A stretch of 64,000 bases of DNA from contig NZ_CP118527.1 in the NCBI RefSeq assembly GCF_028885415.1, positions 2,356,001 through 2,420,000 on the forward strand, read 5' to 3'. This DNA comes from Streptomyces coeruleorubidus (lineage in GTDB: Bacteria > Actinomycetota > Actinomycetes > Streptomycetales > Streptomycetaceae). Positions within the stretch are counted from its first letter, which is position 1. Each line of letters opens with the position of its first letter. Both the position numbers and the translations under genes were made by a program. The notes under the pieces were generated by a model. It did not search any database. It was given only the letters and a program-made list of their open reading frames with translations, and was not told the origin of the DNA. Shown in pieces: positions 35,261 through 45,254 of this stretch.

Positions 35261-38212
35261 TCACACGTCGAGGGAGGCGAGCGCCTTTCTCATCAGTGCC
35301 GCCCGGTCGGCCGCGGTGGCGACGTGCTCCAGGCCGAAGCCCAGCAGCACGGTGTCGTCCGTGGTGACCGCGCCGTAGGTCTGGAACAGCGCCCCGGAGC
35401 GGGTCCAGTCCTTGAGGACGGCCGGGCTGCCCGCGGGCGGTCCGGCTGCCTTCCAGGCGCCGAGCGAGGTCTCGAAGCCCTCGGTCTCCTTCGCCGTGCC
35501 GCCCACGACGAGCGAGGTGTCGTCGGCGAGGACGCCGTACCCGCCGGTGCCCGGGTCGGTGACGTAGCTGATCGAGACCTCGACCGACTTGCCGGCGTAC
35601 GCGCTCAGGTCGAACTCCACCTGCCGCCAGCCGCCGGAGGCGCCGGTGAGGCTGTTCCACGAGCCGGTGCTGCCGGTCGCGGTGCAGCCGTCGTCCGACA
35701 GGGTCAGGTAGTGCTTCAGCCAGGGGTGCTCACGGACGTAGAAGCCGCCCTCGCACTCGGCCGGGACGGTGGCCTTGGTGGCGCCGCCCGTCTCGGGCAG
35801 GGTCGTCCAGTCGTCGGCGCCCGTGGTGTGGGCCTCGATCAGGACGTTGTCGTAGCCGGGCTCGGTGTCCCACATCAGCCGGGTGCGCAGGGTGGGCTTG
35901 TCGGCCGCGGCGACGGCGGTGAGGTCCACGGTGCGGGTGAGGCGCTTGTAGGCGTTGTCGGTGTGGACGGCGGCGGCCATCGAGGAGCCCGCGTACGGGC
36001 CGTAGGGGTTGACCGCGCCGGCGAACTGTCCGGCGCCCTTGCTCGCGAACTGCGGGAACTCGTCGGCGGGCAGTTCGTCGGAGGTGACGCCGTACCGGCC
36101 CGCCTTGTCCAGGGGGTTGCCTGGCGCGGCGGCGAGCGGACCCGTGAAGCCGCCCAGCTCGCCCGAGCCGGTGAAGCCGGTGGCTCCGGCGGCCGGGGTA
36201 CGGCTGTAGGCGCCCAGGTAGTACTGGCTGAAGTCGTTCGACAGGGCGCCGCCGAGGTCGACGCTGCCGCCGGCCTGCTCGCCGGCCTCGATCAGCCTGC
36301 CGCCCTCGTTGAGGAAGGCGCGCAGCTGAAGCTGGGTGGCGTTGCCGGGGACGCTCGCGCCCGTGTAGTGGACGACGGTGTCGAAGTGGCTCAGCACGCC
36401 GAGCGCGTCCGGCGCTCCCTGCTTCGCGACGTCCCAGACGAGCGCCTTGCGGCCGTTGGCCTTGAGGGCGTCCACGTACTTCTGTGCCTGCGTGGCGGCA
36501 GCGCCCTCCTCGGCGACGACGAGGGTGTCCGCCTTGGGCCGTTCGGCGACGGTGTAGGTGAAGCGCTCGCTGGAGACCTTCTTGCCGTTCCTCGTCTTTG
36601 CGGTGAACCACACCTCGACCTTGTCGCCGGGGTCGCCGTCCTTGACCTTCGCCCGGTACTCGTCGAAGTAGAGGTTGTCCTCACCGCCGTAGGTCTCGCC
36701 GCCCTTCCATGGCCTGAGCGCCATGTCTTCGGTGCGGCCGCCGTTGACGCGGTACTTCAGTTCCTTGTCGCGCAGCGACTTGCGTGCGACGACGGAGACC
36801 TCCTGGTCGGCGCCGCGGGAGTACGACAGCGGGAACGCGGCCGGGGTGAAGTCGGCGGCGCTCAGTCCGACCGACGAGGACGGCCGGTCGGGGTGGGAGG
36901 CGGACTCGGCGACGGAGAGCGCGAACGGGACGTTCTTGGCGAACTCCTGCTGGATCAGCTTCTCGTCGTCCGGGAAGGTGAAGATCGACCGGCAGTCGGA
37001 CGCCTTCCACTCGTCGTCCGGGTCGGCGTTGGAGGCGGACTGGCAGGTCGACATCTCGGGGGTGAACATCGCCAGGCCGTTGACGTTCGCCGCGTGGCCG
37101 TCGGCCTCGCCGTTGGTGGTGTACAGCTCGGAGGAGAGCTGCGGGTGGTAGCCGGGGACCGCGGGGTTCTCGGGGGTACCGGCGAGCGCCTCGTACAGGA
37201 CGTCGTCCGGGGTGTGCGTGGCCACCTGCCAGCCGACTCCGTAGAGGATGAGTTCGGCGGCGGAGTGGTAGTTGATGCCGTACGTGAAGCCGATCCGCTT
37301 CTGGAAGGCGTCCAGGGCCTGGGTCTCCGGCTCGGAGTTGGGTCCGGCGCCGCGGTAGGTCTCGCTGGTGGGGTTGGGGGACGAGCCCTCGTCGTCGTAG
37401 CCCCACTTGTAGGCGAAGTTGCGGTTGAGGTCGACGCCGTCGCCGGTGCCGATGGCGCCGTCGCCGTTGACGTCCCTGAGGTTCTTGCGCCACAGGCGGT
37501 TGTCGTCACTGGCGTGCGTGTGGTCGTAGCCGTCGGGGTTGGCCGAGATGACGAACCACAGTTCGGTGGAGTCGACGATCTTCTTGACGCGCCGGTCCTT
37601 CTTGTAGTTGTCCAGGTAGTGGTGCATCAGGCGCCGGGTCATCTCCGGCGTGATCCACTCGCGGGCGTGCTGGTTGGACAGGTAGAGGACCGCGGGCTTG
37701 GAGCCGTCCTTCGTCTTCTTCGCGCCCTTGGTGAGCTTCAGCGCGAGGATGTCCTGGCCCTTGACCGTCTTGCCGATGGAGACGACCTTGGTGAGGCCGG
37801 GGTTGTCCTGCGCGGTCCTGAGGATCTCCTCCTTGATGCCGCCCTTGCCGCCGTACGGGCGGAACACGCCCTCGGCGGCGTCCTCTACGCGGGCTTTTGC
37901 CTTGGTGGAGAGGTCGTGCTCGGTGAGGTCGACGCCCTGCTTCGCCAGCTTCTTCGCCTGCTGGTCGGTCACGATGACCTCGATGGTGGCGGTGCCCTTT
38001 TCGGGCACCTGCTCGCTGAGTTCATGGCCGTCCTGGCCGGCCGCGAGCAGCAGGGGTACCTGCTCGCGGGTGACGTCGGCGCGGAAGACCTTGACTTCGT
38101 CCGGGTCGGACGGGGGTGAACTGTCCGGTTGTGCCTGGGCGATGGGTGCGATGCTCGCTCCGCCGATCAGGAGCGTGCCGACAGCGAGGATCGATCTCGC
38201 TCTTCGTCTCAT
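35261..38212 (-). CDS. Secreted zinc carboxypeptidase (M14 family)
   Basis: This 983-residue secreted metallopeptidase has a signal peptide 'RRRARSILAVGTLLIGGASI' ending near 'AQAQPD', an N-terminal propeptide-like region (~30-110), and then an M14 catalytic domain. The zinc ligands are His182 and Glu185 in 'NQHAREWITPEM' and His316 in 'INYHSAAELILYG'; the catalytic Glu386 lies in 'AMFTPEMSTC'. The last ~500 residues hold beta-rich segments and a flavodoxin/GATase-like stretch ('LVVAEEGAAATQAQKYVDAL'). ATG 38212 removes 38 unlikely residues. It removes C-terminal residues from extracellular proteins. It is transcribed alone, with its own terminator. Confidence 0.9.
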   Translation of the reverse strand: MRRRARSILAVGTLLIGGASIAPIAQAQPDSSPPSDPDEVKVFRADVTREQVPLLLAAGQDGHELSEQVPEKGTATIEVIVTDQQAKKLAKQGVDLTEHDLSTKAKARVEDAAEGVFRPYGGKGGIKEEILRTAQDNPGLTKVVSIGKTVKGQDILALKLTKGAKKTKDGSKPAVLYLSNQHAREWITPEMTRRLMHHYLDNYKKDRRVKKIVDSTELWFVISANPDGYDHTHASDDNRLWRKNLRDVNGDGAIGTGDGVDLNRNFAYKWGYDDEGSSPNPTSETYRGAGPNSEPETQALDAFQKRIGFTYGINYHSAAELILYGVGWQVATHTPDDVLYEALAGTPENPAVPGYHPQLSSELYTTNGEADGHAANVNGLAMFTPEMSTCQSASNADPDDEWKASDCRSIFTFPDDEKLIQQEFAKNVPFALSVAESASHPDRPSSSVGLSAADFTPAAFPLSYSRGADQEVSVVARKSLRDKELKYRVNGGRTEDMALRPWKGGETYGGEDNLYFDEYRAKVKDGDPGDKVEVWFTAKTRNGKKVSSERFTYTVAERPKADTLVVAEEGAAATQAQKYVDALKANGRKALVWDVAKQGAPDALGVLSHFDTVVHYTGASVPGNATQLQLRAFLNEGGRLIEAGEQAGGSVDLGGALSNDFSQYYLGAYSRTPAAGATGFTGSGELGGFTGPLAAAPGNPLDKAGRYGVTSDELPADEFPQFASKGAGQFAGAVNPYGPYAGSSMAAAVHTDNAYKRLTRTVDLTAVAAADKPTLRTRLMWDTEPGYDNVLIEAHTTGADDWTTLPETGGATKATVPAECEGGFYVREHPWLKHYLTLSDDGCTATGSTGSWNSLTGASGGWRQVEFDLSAYAGKSVEVSISYVTDPGTGGYGVLADDTSLVVGGTAKETEGFETSLGAWKAAGPPAGSPAVLKDWTRSGALFQTYGAVTTDDTVLLGFGLEHVATAADRAALMRKALASLDV

Positions 38213-38304
38213 GAACCCCCCTAGCGTGGGTTCGCCACAGCAGCGAACAGATGCCAGGCTCATGACAGTCCATGATCGAGTCAAGAGTGCCCCAACGACA
38301 CGCG

Positions 38305-38349
38305 AAAGCCGGTGCCGACCACCCAAGCGGAGGCCGGCACCGGCTTTTT
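38305..38349. terminator. Hairpin between whiA and carboxypeptidase gene
   Basis: AAAGCCGGTGCC (38305-38316) pairs perfectly with GGCACCGGCTTT (38336-38347), followed by TT on the plus strand. It begins 17 bp beyond the whiA stop and probably ends the uvrC-rapZ-yvcK-whiA transcript. Confidence 0.85.
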
Positions 38350-38363
38350 GACGGACTGTGTGA

Positions 38364-39353
38364 TCAGCCCACGAGGTTGTCGGCCAGCTCCTCGGAGAGG
38401 TTGGCCTCCGTGCCCGGGATGCCGAGGTCGGAGGCGCGCTTATCGGCCATGGCCAGCAGGCGGCGGATCCGGCCGGCGACGGCGTCCTTGGTCAGCGGCG
38501 GGTCGGCGAGCGCGCCCAGCTCCTCCAGGGAGGCCTGCTTGTGCTCCATGCGCAGGCGCCCGGCGGCGGCGAGGTGCTCGGGGACGTCGTCGCCGAGGAT
38601 CTCCAGGGCGCGCTGCACGCGGGCACCGGCGGCGACGGCCGCGCGCGCGGAGCGGCGCAGGTTGGCGTCGTCGAAGTTGGCGAGGCGGTTGGCCGTGGCG
38701 CGCACCTCGCGGCGCATCCGGCGCTCCTCCCAGGCCAGCACCGACTCGTGGGCGCCGAGCCGGGTGAGCAGGGCGCCGATCGCGTCACCGTCGCGGACGA
38801 CCACCCGGTCCACGCCGCGCACCTCGCGGGCCTTCGCGGGGATCTGGAGGCGCCGGGCGGCGCCGACCAGGGCGAGCGCGGCCTCGGGGCCGGGGCAGGT
38901 CACCTCCAGGGAGCAGGAGCGGCCGGGCTCGGTCAGCGAGCCGTGCGCCAGGAACGCGCCGCGCCAGGCGGCCTCGGCGTCACAGGTGGCCCCGGAGACC
39001 ACCTGCGGGGGCAGGCCGCGGATCGGACGGCCCCGGCCGTCGACCAGGCCGGTCTGGCGGGCCAGCTGGTCGCCGCCCGCGACGACGCGTACGACGTAGC
39101 GCGAGCCGCGGCGCAGTCCGCCGGGCGCCATCACGATCAGTTCCGAGCTGTGGCCGAAGATCTCCAGGATGTCCCGCTTGAGGCGGCGGGCCGCCATCGC
39201 GGTGTCCAGCTCCGCCTCGATCACGATGCGCCCGCTCACCAGGTGGAGGCCGCCGGCGAACCGCAGGATGGCGGAGACCTCCGCCTTCCTGCAGCAGGTC
39301 CGGGTGACGGGGAGCCGGGAGATCTCGTCCTTCACCGCTGGCGTCATCGCCAT
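38364..39353 (-). CDS. whiA: WhiA sporulation regulator
   Basis: This 329-residue DNA-binding protein is needed for sporulation septation with WhiB in Streptomyces. It has an N-terminal part ('[20 protein letters not shown]'), a degenerate LAGLIDADG homing-endonuclease-like domain (~90-200, '[20 protein letters not shown]') and a C-terminal helix-turn-helix ('[20 protein letters not shown]' then '[16 protein letters not shown]'). The length is typical. It overlaps yvcK by 10 bp; an internal ATG (M3) is an alternative start. It is the last gene of the uvrC-rapZ-yvcK-whiA operon found across Gram-positive bacteria. Confidence 0.97.
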   Translation of the reverse strand: MAMTPAVKDEISRLPVTRTCCRKAEVSAILRFAGGLHLVSGRIVIEAELDTAMAARRLKRDILEIFGHSSELIVMAPGGLRRGSRYVVRVVAGGDQLARQTGLVDGRGRPIRGLPPQVVSGATCDAEAAWRGAFLAHGSLTEPGRSCSLEVTCPGPEAALALVGAARRLQIPAKAREVRGVDRVVVRDGDAIGALLTRLGAHESVLAWEERRMRREVRATANRLANFDDANLRRSARAAVAAGARVQRALEILGDDVPEHLAAAGRLRMEHKQASLEELGALADPPLTKDAVAGRIRRLLAMADKRASDLGIPGTEANLSEELADNLVG

Positions 39354-40423
39354 GGGCCGATCCTTCCATGCATCCGAAAAATACGGTCGTACGCGGCGGC
39401 CAACAGCTCCGGGTCGTGCCTCGGTGTCCCGTCGGTCCGGGCCACGGGCGCCAGCTCGACCGCGGCTCCGAACCGCTTGGCGGCGTCGGTCAGCGAGGCG
39501 CGGTCGGGCACGGCGGCCTCGTCGGCCAGCACCACGTCCAGGGCGAGTTTAGGGGCGTGTCGTCCCAAAACCTCCAAATGACGCTGCGGGGAGAAGCCCT
39601 CGGTTTCTCCGGGCTGCGGGGCGAGGTTCAGGGAGAGTACCCGGCGGGCCTTGGTCTGCGTGAGCGCGTCCAGCAGCTCGGGCACCAGCAGGTGCGGGAT
39701 GACCGAGGAGAACCAGGAGCCGGGGCCGAGTACCACCCAGTCCGCGTCCAGGACGGCCTCGACCGCCTCGGGCACGGCGGGCGGGTCGTGCGGCACGACG
39801 TGCACGGACTGCACCTCGCCGGGGGTGAGGGCGACGGTGGCCTGGCCGCGGACCGTGTCCACCTCGTCCGGGCGGGCCGGGTCGTGGCCCTTGACCAGGG
39901 CCTGGAGCTCCAGCGGGACGGCGGACATGGGCAGCACGCGCCCCTGTGCGCCGAGCAGCCGCCCGACCAGGTCGAGGGCCTGGACGTGGTCGCCGAGCTG
40001 CTCCCACAGGGCGACGATCAGCAGGTTGCCGACCGCGTGCTCGTGCAGGTCGCCCTTGGACTGGAAGCGGTGCTGGATGACACGCGCCCAGGTCTGGCCC
40101 CAGTCGTCGTCACCGCACAGCGCGGCCAGTGCCTTGCGCAGGTCGCCGGGCGGCAGCACGCCCAGTTCGTCGCGCAGCCGGCCGCTGGAGCCGCCGTCGT
40201 CGGCCACGGTGACGACGGCGGTGAGGTCGCCGGTGATCCGGCGCAGCGCGGCGAGCGAGGCGGACAGGCCCATGCCGCCGCCGAGGGCGACGACCTTGGG
40301 CTGGGTGCCCCGGCGGCGGGGTCTGCCGCCCCGGGCCTCGGCGGGCCGGCCGCCCCTTCCGTCGGTGCTGCCTTCGGGCACCACCCGGCGCAGCCGGCTC
40401 AGCCGCGGAGTACGTCGTGTCAT
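39344..40423 (-). CDS. yvcK: YvcK-family protein (GlmR/CofD-like)
   Basis: This 359-residue protein of the CofD/YvcK fold binds UDP-sugars and influences cell-wall precursor supply and carbon use in other Gram-positives. It has the glycine-rich '[20 protein letters not shown]', '[20 protein letters not shown]', '[20 protein letters not shown]' and '[20 protein letters not shown]'. The first ~40 residues form a basic, disordered extension ('[20 protein letters not shown]') longer than in Bacillus. It overlaps rapZ by 4 bp and whiA by 10 bp. Confidence 0.93.
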   Translation of the reverse strand: MTRRTPRLSRLRRVVPEGSTDGRGGRPAEARGGRPRRRGTQPKVVALGGGMGLSASLAALRRITGDLTAVVTVADDGGSSGRLRDELGVLPPGDLRKALAALCGDDDWGQTWARVIQHRFQSKGDLHEHAVGNLLIVALWEQLGDHVQALDLVGRLLGAQGRVLPMSAVPLELQALVKGHDPARPDEVDTVRGQATVALTPGEVQSVHVVPHDPPAVPEAVEAVLDADWVVLGPGSWFSSVIPHLLVPELLDALTQTKARRVLSLNLAPQPGETEGFSPQRHLEVLGRHAPKLALDVVLADEAAVPDRASLTDAAKRFGAAVELAPVARTDGTPRHDPELLAAAYDRIFRMHGRIGPWR

Positions 40424-41379
40424 TCGCGTCCCATGTCCCGGTGTACGACCACTGTCTCCACGCCCTCGGCGGCGAGCCGGGCGGCGAGCTTCTCCGACAT
40501 GGCGACCGAGCGGTGCTTGCCGCCCGTGCAGCCCACGGCGATGGTCACGTAGCGCTTGCCCTCACGGCGGTAGCCGGTGGCGATGAGCTGGAGGAGCTCG
40601 GTGTACCGGTCGAGGAACTCCTTGGCGCCGGGCTGGTTGAAGACGTACCCGGAGACCTCGTCGTTGAGGCCGGTGTACGGGCGCAGTTCCGGGACCCAGT
40701 GCGGGTTCGGCAGGAAGCGGCAGTCGACGACCAGGTCGGCGTCGACCGGCAGCCCGTACTTGTAGCCGAAGGACATGACCGTGGCCCGCAGCTCCGGCTC
40801 CTCCTCGCCGGCGAACTGGGCGTCCATCTTGGCGCGCAGCTCGTGCACGTTGAGGCTGGAGGTGTCGATCACCAGGTCGGCGTCGCCGCGCAGCTCGCGC
40901 AGCAGTTCGCGCTCGGCGGCGATGCCGTCGACGATCCGGCCGTCGCCCTGGAGGGGGTGCGGGCGGCGCACCGACTCGAAGCGGCGCACCAGGGCGTCGT
41001 CGGAGGACTCCAGGAAGACGATCCTGCGGGTGACGTTCTTCGCCTCCAGGTCGGCCAGCGACTCGCGGAGGTTGTCGAAGAAGCGGCGGCCGCGGACGTC
41101 GACGACGACGGCGATCCGGGCAACGTTGCCCTGGGAGCGGGCGCCGAGCTCCACCATGGTGGGGATCAGCGCGGGCGGCAGGTTGTCGACGACGAACCAG
41201 CCGAGGTCCTCCAGACACTTCGCGGCCGTCGAGCGGCCGGCCCCGGACATGCCGGAGATGATCACCAGCTCGGGGATGGCCGCGTCCGGGACTGCGGCCT
41301 TGTCGTTGGGCGTGCCCGTACTCACCTGTGCTCCGTCTCCGGTTTGCGCTTCTTGCCCGTCGTGCTCGTTCACATTCAT
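40420..41379 (-). CDS. rapZ: RapZ-family nucleotide-binding protein
   Basis: The 319-residue protein has an N-terminal P-loop domain and the C-terminal RapZ domain, with '[20 protein letters not shown]', '[20 protein letters not shown]' and '[10 protein letters not shown]' near the end. The Walker A segment reads 'GMSGAGRST', with Arg49 where lysine is canonical. Enterobacterial RapZ controls GlmS RNA; the actinobacterial role is uncertain. The first ~36 residues are a divergent acidic lead. ATG 41379 overlaps the uvrC stop (ATGA). The upstream in-frame open stretch lies inside uvrC and is not coding. Confidence 0.93.
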   Translation of the reverse strand: MNVNEHDGQEAQTGDGAQVSTGTPNDKAAVPDAAIPELVIISGMSGAGRSTAAKCLEDLGWFVVDNLPPALIPTMVELGARSQGNVARIAVVVDVRGRRFFDNLRESLADLEAKNVTRRIVFLESSDDALVRRFESVRRPHPLQGDGRIVDGIAAERELLRELRGDADLVIDTSSLNVHELRAKMDAQFAGEEEPELRATVMSFGYKYGLPVDADLVVDCRFLPNPHWVPELRPYTGLNDEVSGYVFNQPGAKEFLDRYTELLQLIATGYRREGKRYVTIAVGCTGGKHRSVAMSEKLAARLAAEGVETVVVHRDMGRE

Positions 41380-43457
41380 GTCTCCTGCCCCCGTCGTTCG
41401 TCCGGGGCGCCCGTCCGCACGGGCTCCCCACTGGAACCCATGGTGCCGGGTTCCTCTTCCATGATCTCTCCAGTGGCCGTGTTGACGGCGGGTGCGGCCG
41501 GGGCCGCCTGGGCGAGGGCCGCCGCGATCGTCTCGGCGGTCTTGCGGCCTATGCCGGGCACCTCGCAGATCTGGTCGATGGTGGCGGATCGCAGTTTCTT
41601 CAACGAACCGAAGTGCTTCAGGAGTGCCTGCTTGCGCGTGTCCCCGAGCCCCGGGACGTCGTCCAGGGGGCTGGAGCGGAAGCGCTTGGACCGCTTGGTG
41701 CGCTGGTAGCTGATCGCGAAGCGGTGGGCCTCGTCGCGGACCCGCTGGAGCAGGTACAGGCCCTCGCTGGTGCGTGGCAGGACCACCGGGTCGTCGTCGC
41801 CGGGCAGCCAGACCTCCTCCAGACGCTTGGCGAGGCCGCACACGGCGATGTCGTCGATGCCGAGCTCGTCCAGCGCCCGCCGGGCGGCCGCGACCTGCGG
41901 GGCGCCGCCGTCGACGACCACGAGCTGGGGCGGGTAGGCGAATTTCTTGGGGCGGCCGTCGTCCTCGGTGAGGCTCGTTCCGATGGTCTCGGCGGTCTCG
42001 CCGTCCTGAGGGGTCTCGCCGTCCTGAGGGATCTCGTCCGCCCACTCGCCCGTCCTCTCCTTCTCGGCGAGGTAGCGGCGGAAGCGGCGGGTGATCACCT
42101 CGTGCATGGAGCGGACGTCGTCCTGTCCCGCGAAGCCCTTGATCTGGAACCGCCGGTACTCGCTCTTGCGTGCGAGTCCGTCCTCGAAGACGACCATCGA
42201 GGCCACCACGTCGTCGCCCTGGAGGTGGGAGATGTCGTAGCACTCGATCCGCAGCGGGGCGCTGTCCAGGTCGAGGGCGTCGGCGATCTCCTCCAGGGCA
42301 CGCGAGCGCGTGGTCAGGTCGGATGCGCGCTTGGTCTTGTGCAGGACGAGCGCCTGCTGGGCGTTGCGCTGGACCGTCTCCATGAGGGCCTTCTTGTCGC
42401 CGCGCTGCGGGACGCGCAGGGAGACGCCCGAGCCGCGCCGGCCGGCGAGCCACTCCTGGACGGGCTCCACGGGGTCGGGCAGGGCGGGGACCAGGACCTC
42501 CTTGGGGACGGCGTCGCCCGTCTCCTCGCCGTACAGCTGCTGGAGGGCGTGCTCCACGAGGGCGCCGGTGGTGATGTCCTCGACCTTGTCTGTGACCCAG
42601 CCCCGCTGGCCGCGCACGCGTCCGCCGCGCACGTGGAAGATCTGCACGGCCGCCTCCAGCTCGTCCTCGGCGACCGCGATCAGGTCGGCGTCGGTCGCGT
42701 CGGCGAGCACGACCGCGTTCTTCTCCATGGCCTTCTTCAGGGCCTCGATGTCGTCGCGCAGCCGGGCCGCCCGCTCATACTCCATCTCCTCGGCCGCCTC
42801 GCCCATCTGCTTCTCCAGGCGGCGGATGTACGTGTTCGTGCGGCCGGTCATGAAGTCGCAGAACTCGTCGGCCAGTTCGCGGTGCTCCTCGGCGGAGACC
42901 CGGTCCACGCAGGGAGCCGAGCACTTGCCGATGTAGCCGAGGAGGCAGGGGCGGCCCGTACGGGCGGCGTTCTTGAAGACGCCGGCGGAGCAGGTGCGCA
43001 CGGGGAAGACGCGCAGCAGGAGGTCGACGGTGTCGCGGATCGCCCACGCGTGCGCGTACGGCCCGAAGTAGCGGACGCCCTTCTTCTTGTGACCGCGCAT
43101 CACCTGCACGCGCGGGTACTCCTCGCTCATCGTCACCGCGAGGTACGGGTAGCTCTTGTCGTCGCGGTACTTGACGTTGAACCGGGGGTCGTACTCCTTG
43201 ATCCAGGAGTACTCCAGCTGGAGCGCCTCGACCTCCGTGGACACCACCGTCCACTCCACGGACGCGGCCGTGGTGACCATGGAGCGGGTGCGCGGGTGGA
43301 GGCCCGCCAGGTCCTGGAAGTAGTTCGCCAGGCGTTGGCGCAGGCTTTTCGCCTTTCCGACGTAGATCACCCGGCGGTGCTCGTCGCGGAACCTGTAGAC
43401 CCCCGGCGAGTCGGGGATCTCACCCGGTTTGGGGCGGTAGCTGGAGGGGTCGGCCAT
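41376..43457 (-). CDS. uvrC: UvrABC excinuclease subunit C
   Basis: This 693-residue UvrC makes both incisions in nucleotide excision repair. It has an N-terminal GIY-YIG domain ('[20 protein letters not shown]', residues ~17-40), a UVR helix pair ('[20 protein letters not shown]'), a cysteine cluster region, an RNase-H-like C-terminal nuclease ('[20 protein letters not shown]', '[20 protein letters not shown]') and C-terminal HhH motifs ('[20 protein letters not shown]', '[17 protein letters not shown]'). It leads the uvrC-rapZ-yvcK-whiA operon. Its partner uvrA is 5 kb away. Confidence 0.97.
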   Translation of the reverse strand: MADPSSYRPKPGEIPDSPGVYRFRDEHRRVIYVGKAKSLRQRLANYFQDLAGLHPRTRSMVTTAASVEWTVVSTEVEALQLEYSWIKEYDPRFNVKYRDDKSYPYLAVTMSEEYPRVQVMRGHKKKGVRYFGPYAHAWAIRDTVDLLLRVFPVRTCSAGVFKNAARTGRPCLLGYIGKCSAPCVDRVSAEEHRELADEFCDFMTGRTNTYIRRLEKQMGEAAEEMEYERAARLRDDIEALKKAMEKNAVVLADATDADLIAVAEDELEAAVQIFHVRGGRVRGQRGWVTDKVEDITTGALVEHALQQLYGEETGDAVPKEVLVPALPDPVEPVQEWLAGRRGSGVSLRVPQRGDKKALMETVQRNAQQALVLHKTKRASDLTTRSRALEEIADALDLDSAPLRIECYDISHLQGDDVVASMVVFEDGLARKSEYRRFQIKGFAGQDDVRSMHEVITRRFRRYLAEKERTGEWADEIPQDGETPQDGETAETIGTSLTEDDGRPKKFAYPPQLVVVDGGAPQVAAARRALDELGIDDIAVCGLAKRLEEVWLPGDDDPVVLPRTSEGLYLLQRVRDEAHRFAISYQRTKRSKRFRSSPLDDVPGLGDTRKQALLKHFGSLKKLRSATIDQICEVPGIGRKTAETIAAALAQAAPAAPAVNTATGEIMEEEPGTMGSSGEPVRTGAPDERRGQET

Positions 43458-43662
43458 GTCTCACACCCTACTGGCGAGCACCGACAGTCCGACGGGACGG
43501 CGGGCGCGATGACGGCCTCGGCGAGGGGGCAGTTTCCAACGGCATGCTCCGCCCGGGGTTACGGCACGCCGGGAGCGGGAATGGAGGCTTCCCACGGGGC
43601 ACGGCGACGTCCGGAGGGCGGAGTCCGTGTCGGTGCAGGCACAGGTTGTCGGTGCGGACCGG

Positions 43663-43681
43663 CCGTTTCGGTGCGAAACGG
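43663..43681. promoter_or_regulatory. Inverted repeat upstream of small ORF
   Basis: CCGTTTCGGTGCGAAACGG is a perfect 8-bp inverted repeat with a GTG centre, 29 bp before the ATG of the small gene at 43710. The size and symmetry fit an operator for a TetR-like dimer or a small hairpin. Confidence 0.5.
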
Positions 43682-43709
43682 GCGGGCCACGGGTCGGAGG
43701 GCTGCGCAG

Positions 43710-43871
43710 ATGAAGCGGATGCGGATCGAGAAAACCCGGCGGACGGTCCGTGCCCGCCGGTACGCGGACGAACGGTTCGCGCTGCACGACGCCCTCGACC
43801 CGCGCGACCCCGACATAGTGCGGGCCAAGCGCCTGGCCGTCGAGGCCCGGGACGCGAGCGACCGCTCCTAG
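43710..43871 (+). CDS. Small basic protein of unknown function
   Basis: This 53-codon frame encodes a highly charged peptide beginning 'MKRMRIEKTRRTVRARRYAD' and ending 'LAVEARDASDRS'. It is basic at the N-terminus and acidic-mixed later ('DALDPRDPDIVRAKR'), probably two helices. Third-position GC is high. An inverted repeat lies upstream and a strong hairpin (43920-43950) downstream, giving it the look of an independent unit between uvrC and the HTH gene. A GTG further upstream would add about 13 residues. No family recognised; it could be noncoding. Confidence 0.45.
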   Translation: MKRMRIEKTRRTVRARRYADERFALHDALDPRDPDIVRAKRLAVEARDASDRS

Positions 43872-43919
43872 ACCAGGGGGCCGGCCTCGGCCGAGGCCGG
43901 GTGCGCCGTCAGCAGCAGA

Positions 43920-43950
43920 GACCGCCCGGGGTGCTACGCCCCGGGCGGTC
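43920..43950. terminator. Strong hairpin terminator after the small gene
   Basis: GACCGCCCGGGG (43920-43931) pairs perfectly with CCCCGGGCGGTC (43939-43950) around a 7-nt loop. It lies 49 bp after the small gene. A second palindromic patch, GGCCTCGGCCGAGGCC, lies just before it. Confidence 0.8.
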
Positions 43951-44160
43951 GCATGTCCGGACGGGCCCGGCCGGGAGTACGTCACTGTCCGGCATCAGGT
44001 GTTGTCGGGACCAGGTCAACACGCTTCAATGCGGGGAAACTCGGGGCCCTGAACGACGGCGTACGGATGTGAAGACCTCCCCTGCGCCGGCGGGACGGTC
44101 CCCGGGCGGCCCGCGCGAACGGTCTGACCAGCCGTCGCCGACTCACAGAGAGGCCCCTGC

Positions 44161-45108
44161 ATGCCGCACGCCCCACAGCACGCGGACGCCGCCACCGCGG
44201 AACTGGACTCGGTTCTGCGCGGCGGCCCCTTCCACGTCGCCTTGCGTGCCGCGATAGCCGCCCGCGGGCTGCCGCTGCAACGCGTGCAGCACCATCTGTC
44301 CCGCCACGGGGTGAAGGTCGGCGTCACCAGCCTGAGTTACTGGCAGCAGGGGGCCAGGCGCCCGCAGCGCCCCGAGTCGCTACGGGCCGTGCGCGCGCTG
44401 GAGGAGATCCTGGAGCTTCCCGAGGAGTCGCTGATCCGGCTGCTCGCCGAGTCCGGCGAGAGCCCGTCCGGGCAGCGGTCCGCGGCCCGCTCCTACCGCT
44501 CCCTCGTCGAGGCCTCCGGGGTGCTGGACCAGCTGCTGGCCGAGCTGGACTGCCCGCCGGACGGCGGTCTGCACAGCCTGGGGCACCACGAGCGGCTGCG
44601 GATCGGGGCACGGCGTGAGCTGGCCGAGCGGGAGTCGCACCACATCGTGCGCGCCCACCGGGACGGTGTCGACCGCTTCATCGCCGTCCACCACGGCGAC
44701 CGGGGAGCCGTACCGGAGCGCATGAGGGTGCACGCGCTGGAGAACTGCCGTACGGGACGCGTCCGTTGGCACCACGACACCGGAGTGCTCGCGGCCGAGC
44801 TGCTCTTCGACACCCGGCTGCTGGCCGGCGACACGTTCCTGTTCCGCTTCGGCGTCGAGGACGGCACGGCCGGGGTGTCACACGAGTACCTCCGTGGCTT
44901 CGACTCCCCCGGCGGCCAGTACGCGCTCCAGGTGTGCTTCGACGCGGCGGCCCTCCCGGTGCGCTGCCACCGTTTCGCCCAGCACTCGGCGGCGGCCCCG
45001 CGCACCGGCTGCCAGGAGCTGGCACTGAGCGGACGGCACCGCTCGGTGCACCTGGTCGAGCCGCGGGTGCGGGCGGGGTTCGTGGGAATCGGCTGGGGCT
45101 GGGAGTAG
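44161..45108 (+). CDS. HTH-domain regulator-like protein
   Basis: This is a 315-residue protein. The N-terminal ~100 residues look like an XRE-type helix-turn-helix: 'LRAAIAARGLPLQRVQHHLS', 'GVTSLSYWQQGARRPQRPES' and 'EEILELPEESLIRLLAESG'. The remainder (~150-315) is a beta-rich domain ('VLAAELLFDTRLLAGDTFLF', 'PGGQYALQVCFDAAALPVRC') of unknown function with many His/Arg residues and several cysteines. No membrane segment or signal peptide. The ATG at 44161 follows an AGAGAGG. I believe it is a streptomycete-type regulator family but cannot name its targets. Confidence 0.75.
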   Translation: MPHAPQHADAATAELDSVLRGGPFHVALRAAIAARGLPLQRVQHHLSRHGVKVGVTSLSYWQQGARRPQRPESLRAVRALEEILELPEESLIRLLAESGESPSGQRSAARSYRSLVEASGVLDQLLAELDCPPDGGLHSLGHHERLRIGARRELAERESHHIVRAHRDGVDRFIAVHHGDRGAVPERMRVHALENCRTGRVRWHHDTGVLAAELLFDTRLLAGDTFLFRFGVEDGTAGVSHEYLRGFDSPGGQYALQVCFDAAALPVRCHRFAQHSAAAPRTGCQELALSGRHRSVHLVEPRVRAGFVGIGWGWE

Positions 45109-45176
45109 CGCGAGCATCGCCTGGCCCGTCGCCGGACCGACGGCGGGGCGGGTTTCCGGCCCGTGGCCGCGATCGG

Positions 45177-45204
45177 ACGTAAACGCTTGCGCAAGCGTTT
45201 ACGT
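45177..45204. promoter_or_regulatory. 28-bp perfect palindrome, probable LacI-family operator
   Basis: ACGTAAACGCTTGC is followed directly by its exact reverse complement, with no spacer. The central CG-containing core and the flanking AAACG/CGTTT are typical of LacI/GalR-family sites. It lies 51 bp before the lacI-type start, so autoregulation of the regulator-kinase operon is likely. Confidence 0.85.
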
Positions 45205-45254
45205 CAGGCGCCGGATGCGATACGTTCCCCGCCGGAAGAGGAGGAGGGAACGCC

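Noticed and set aside
35324..38119. A 931-codon frame antisense to the zinc carboxypeptidase gene
   Set aside because: No motifs and shadow-type composition; the minus-strand peptidase has a signal peptide and all zinc ligands.
41376..42453. An extended N-terminus of RapZ running into uvrC
   Set aside because: The extra residues are unlike RapZ and lie in a shadow frame of uvrC; ATG 41379 with ATGA overlap fits the operon.
43461..43985. A minus-strand 174-codon frame between uvrC and the HTH gene
   Set aside because: No recognisable domain, irregular composition, and it overlaps the terminator and the better-supported small plus-strand frame.
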